Positions 61,980 through 64,000 of a stretch of 64,000 bases of DNA are shown piece by piece. Under the pieces are notes generated by a model that saw nothing but the letters and a program-made list of their open reading frames with translations, searched no databases and had not been told where the DNA came from. The stretch is from assembly GCA_009760855.2 (NCBI GenBank), contig WPIO01000015.1:3083001-3147000 (forward strand), read 5' to 3'. Both the position numbers and the translations under genes were made by a program. Positions within the stretch are counted from its first letter, which is position 1. Every line of letters begins with the position of its first letter. The DNA comes from Cristatella mucedo. Lineage: Eukaryota; Bryozoa; Phylactolaemata; Cristatellidae.

Positions 61980-62205
61980 CCGATGCTGGCAGCAGCAGTC
62001 AGGTTTCCTACCCAGCTGGTCGAGGACAGTGAGTTGAATTGCAGCTGGAGCTTGCTGCTGCTGCTGCTGCTGCTGCTCCTACTCCTCACGCTGGCCAGGC
62101 TGGCAGCAAAGCTCGTCGCTGGCTTGATTATTCTAGCTCTGGGTGCGCGCGCTGCCCTTGCAATGTGCACAGACAAAACAGCATCGGTAGGAGAAGGGTG
62201 ACTTG
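61980..62205 (+). other. Coding-like segment with CTG run, unassigned
   Basis: The plus strand reads MLAAAVRFPTQLVEDSELNC, a Leu run from CTG repeats (62049-62085), then a hydrophobic stretch and MCTDKTASVGEG to a TGA. It resembles 60.7-60.9 kb in layout (CTG run, then a similar ~60-bp block). It could be a membrane segment or only repeat-driven. Confidence 0.25.
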
Positions 62206-62370
62206 TGGCAGTGTGTAAATGTCGGGCCTGTTAACACTTTCCTCGCACCCACTTTCAGCTGCTTCTGCTGCTGCTGTGATGGAATGCAGGCCGGTGGTGA
62301 GGCTGCCGGCTGGCAAGCTCCCTGCCATCTGCTCATGCTGGGCAACGGCCCAGAGGGCACATGCTCCGAA

Positions 62371-62436
62371 GCCTTCTGGTAGCCTTCTGGTAGCCTTCTG
62401 GTAGCCGTCTGGAAGCCTTCTGATAGCCTTCTGTAC
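62371..62436. repeat. 12-bp tandem repeat, about 5-6 copies
   Basis: The unit agccttctggt repeats with small changes. The frames on the minus strand read EGYQKATRRLP-like. Confidence 0.9.
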
Positions 62437-62469
62437 GATACGCACGTAGGCATGCTGCCTCAGTCGGTG

Positions 62470-63050
62470 CGCTATGTATTCGCGACGTCAAGCGCCACCT
62501 CTGCGTCACTGGCTGCGACATCCCCTCGGGGCAGCGCTGCCCAAGCCTGCTTGGCTGTTCGCGGAGGTCACTGGTGACCTCTACGGGTGCCATTGCTGCT
62601 CGATGATGCCTGCGGACTGCTACTTTGCCATTCGCGCATTGCTTGCAGAGAGGCCTGCCTCGGATTCATCGGTGGCCGCAGGAGCGGCGGCCGCTGCTCC
62701 TCTAGGCAGCGGCCGGTGCAATGCCGCTGCGCCCTCGTCCGATGGAGCAGGAGTCCAGTCCGCTGTGGCGGCTGCAGCCGGAGCGGATGCGCCGCCTCGG
62801 GTTCCTGCAGCGGTGGGGGCGGCCAGCAGTGAGCAGGACCGGCTTCTTCAGGAGCTTGTCGGTCGGCTGTGAGTTCGATGCCAATGCTCTCCTCTCCTCC
62901 CTTGGCTGCTTGCCACTCAGCCGCCGGCCCGCCTTCCGGAAGTCCCCTCTCTTTTCCCGCAGCCGTGCTGCTTGTAGCTGTCTGAGCCCGCGGTGGTGCA
63001 AGCGATCCGGTGACGTCCTCCGGCGGGGCTCGTCGCGAGAGTGACTGCCA
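62470..63050 (+). other. GC-rich coding-like segment, unassigned
   Basis: An open frame of 132 codons (62474-62872) reads EVTGDLYGCHCCSMMPADCY and Ala-rich text. Another frame continues CEFDANALLSSLGCLPLS. High GC and CpG suggest an exon or promoter, but I find no family match and open frames occur on both strands. Confidence 0.3.
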
Positions 63051-63061
63051 TCCATCGTGAG

Positions 63062-63185
63062 ATTGTATAAGCCTAAGCCTCAAAATGACTCGGCCAGCAT
63101 ATCTTCTGTAGTGTTTGCGTCCAATCAGGTGGTCCTGTTCTAGAGTGACCTTTCACTTCACGAGCGCACCTGTTCCATAGTCGAG
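63062..63185. repeat. 120-bp duplication, copy 2
   Basis: It matches 59565-59695 and directly follows the GC-rich segment. It is a piece of the third LINE family's coding region (SASISSVVFASN) with no LINE sequence around it. Confidence 0.9.
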
Positions 63186-63791
63186 CATCGTCTGCTGGTG
63201 CTCAGTCGCGTGGCCAAGCATGATAGAGCAGACGGTGATGCGAGTGGACGCGCACGAGGCTACAGCTGTTCTGCAAAGTAGCACAGTTCCGTGCGGATAA
63301 TGTGCACGCGACACGTATAGACACTGAATGAGAAGGCAGATGTAGGGGGTAGTTTTGTGGGGAGATTCTTTCGGTCGTTTTGACAGCGTAGACATCGTGA
63401 GTGGCATGGAGCTGCTGCTTGAGGCTCTCATACTCTGGCACTTTAGGCTGCACTCTTTTGGCTGCTTGTATTGTTGTTTGATAGCAGGCAAGCCTATCTA
63501 ATATAGTCAGCTTACCGTGCCCATTTGACGTGTGCCGGGGACTGAGCACAGTCGCAGCATGCCCATCGCGAGCACATTATCCACGCGAGAGAGACTTGAT
63601 GCCGGAAGTCGACGGCGCACTCATAAACCACCGAAGCGTGCCTTGCTTATGTCAAAGCAAAGTTCGGTGACAGCAATGTAACGGTTTGGTCATCCTATAG
63701 GGCTCAGCCTCTTACCTAGCTGGCTGTCAATGGCGCCAAGCGGTGGCCATCGCGTGATGCTATCCTAGACATATGTTCTTTGTGCGTGCAG

Positions 63792-63844
63792 GGCCAAGCA
63801 AGGTAGCGGCTCGAGAGGCAAGGAAGAGCCCGACATTGACGCCG
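63792..63844 (+). CDS. New gene, probable exon 3
   Basis: The acceptor is TTTGTGCGTGCAG and the donor GTGAGC. Two bases complete the Gly codon left open by exon 2, then 17 codons read PSKVAAREARKSPTLTP in phase. The 8.3-kb gap to exon 2 is filled with repeats. The exon call rests on splice sites, phase and an open frame, not on homology. The gene would continue off the right edge. Confidence 0.4.
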
Positions 63845-64000
63845 GTGAGCAGCGGCAGCCCGCCAATGCTGCTCTTACTTTGCGTGCTGCTGCTGCTTCG
63901 GCCATTTATGTGGCCATTTATGTGGCCATTTATGTGTTCCCCGTATCACTTATGGCTGTGTGCACCGCCAGCGCGCCGTCCTTTCGTGGGCTTGAAGCTG

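Overview
This is a window of animal (metazoan) nuclear DNA, almost certainly from an invertebrate. Coding DNA is split into short exons with GT-AG introns. Most of the remaining sequence is L2/CR1-type LINE copies, tRNA-derived SINEs and long microsatellites. I cannot name the species. The best-preserved gene looks like an Mcr (macroglobulin complement-related) protein, a family I know from arthropods, so an arthropod or other protostome is the best guess.

Left half (about 0.5-32.6 kb, minus strand): one large gene occupies the whole stretch. I place 22 exons, from a signal-peptide exon at 32545-32627 down to an exon at 556-803. The gene runs off the left edge. Nearly all exons join in phase and give about 1,335 codons of an alpha-2-macroglobulin/CD109/TEP-type protein. 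An LDL-receptor class A module sits in the middle, and the canonical thioester motif is replaced by YGSATQ. Both features fit Mcr. Its introns hold LINE copies of at least three families (LINE-A with an (ATT)n end, LINE-B with an (ATGT)n end, and a third, LINE-C), SINEs, a 37-bp satellite and several microsatellites. One LINE-B copy (23.9-26.6 kb) keeps an uninterrupted reverse transcriptase.

Middle (32.6-41.8 kb): a GC-rich, CpG-containing region lies upstream of the first Mcr exon. Beyond it, three copies of a CAAAATGG motif lie within 0.4 kb, followed by a head-to-tail pair of tRNA-derived SINEs and intergenic DNA with degraded repeats.

Right half (41.8-64 kb, plus strand): a TRIM-like gene (RING, two B-boxes, coiled coil, then a probable beta-propeller exon at 50.0-50.9 kb) is broken by two in-frame stops, several single-base frame changes and a LINE tail inside the coiled coil, so it is probably a pseudogene. 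It is followed by a 240-bp CAG run and a minus-strand LINE-A copy. At 55.1 kb a separate gene starts on the plus strand. Its first exons (55116-55175, 55326-55449, and probably 63792-63844) are in phase and encode an acidic Ser/Asp-rich N-terminus that I do not recognise. The last 9 kb also holds decayed LINEs, a 120-bp duplication, and GC-rich, coding-like segments that I could not assign.
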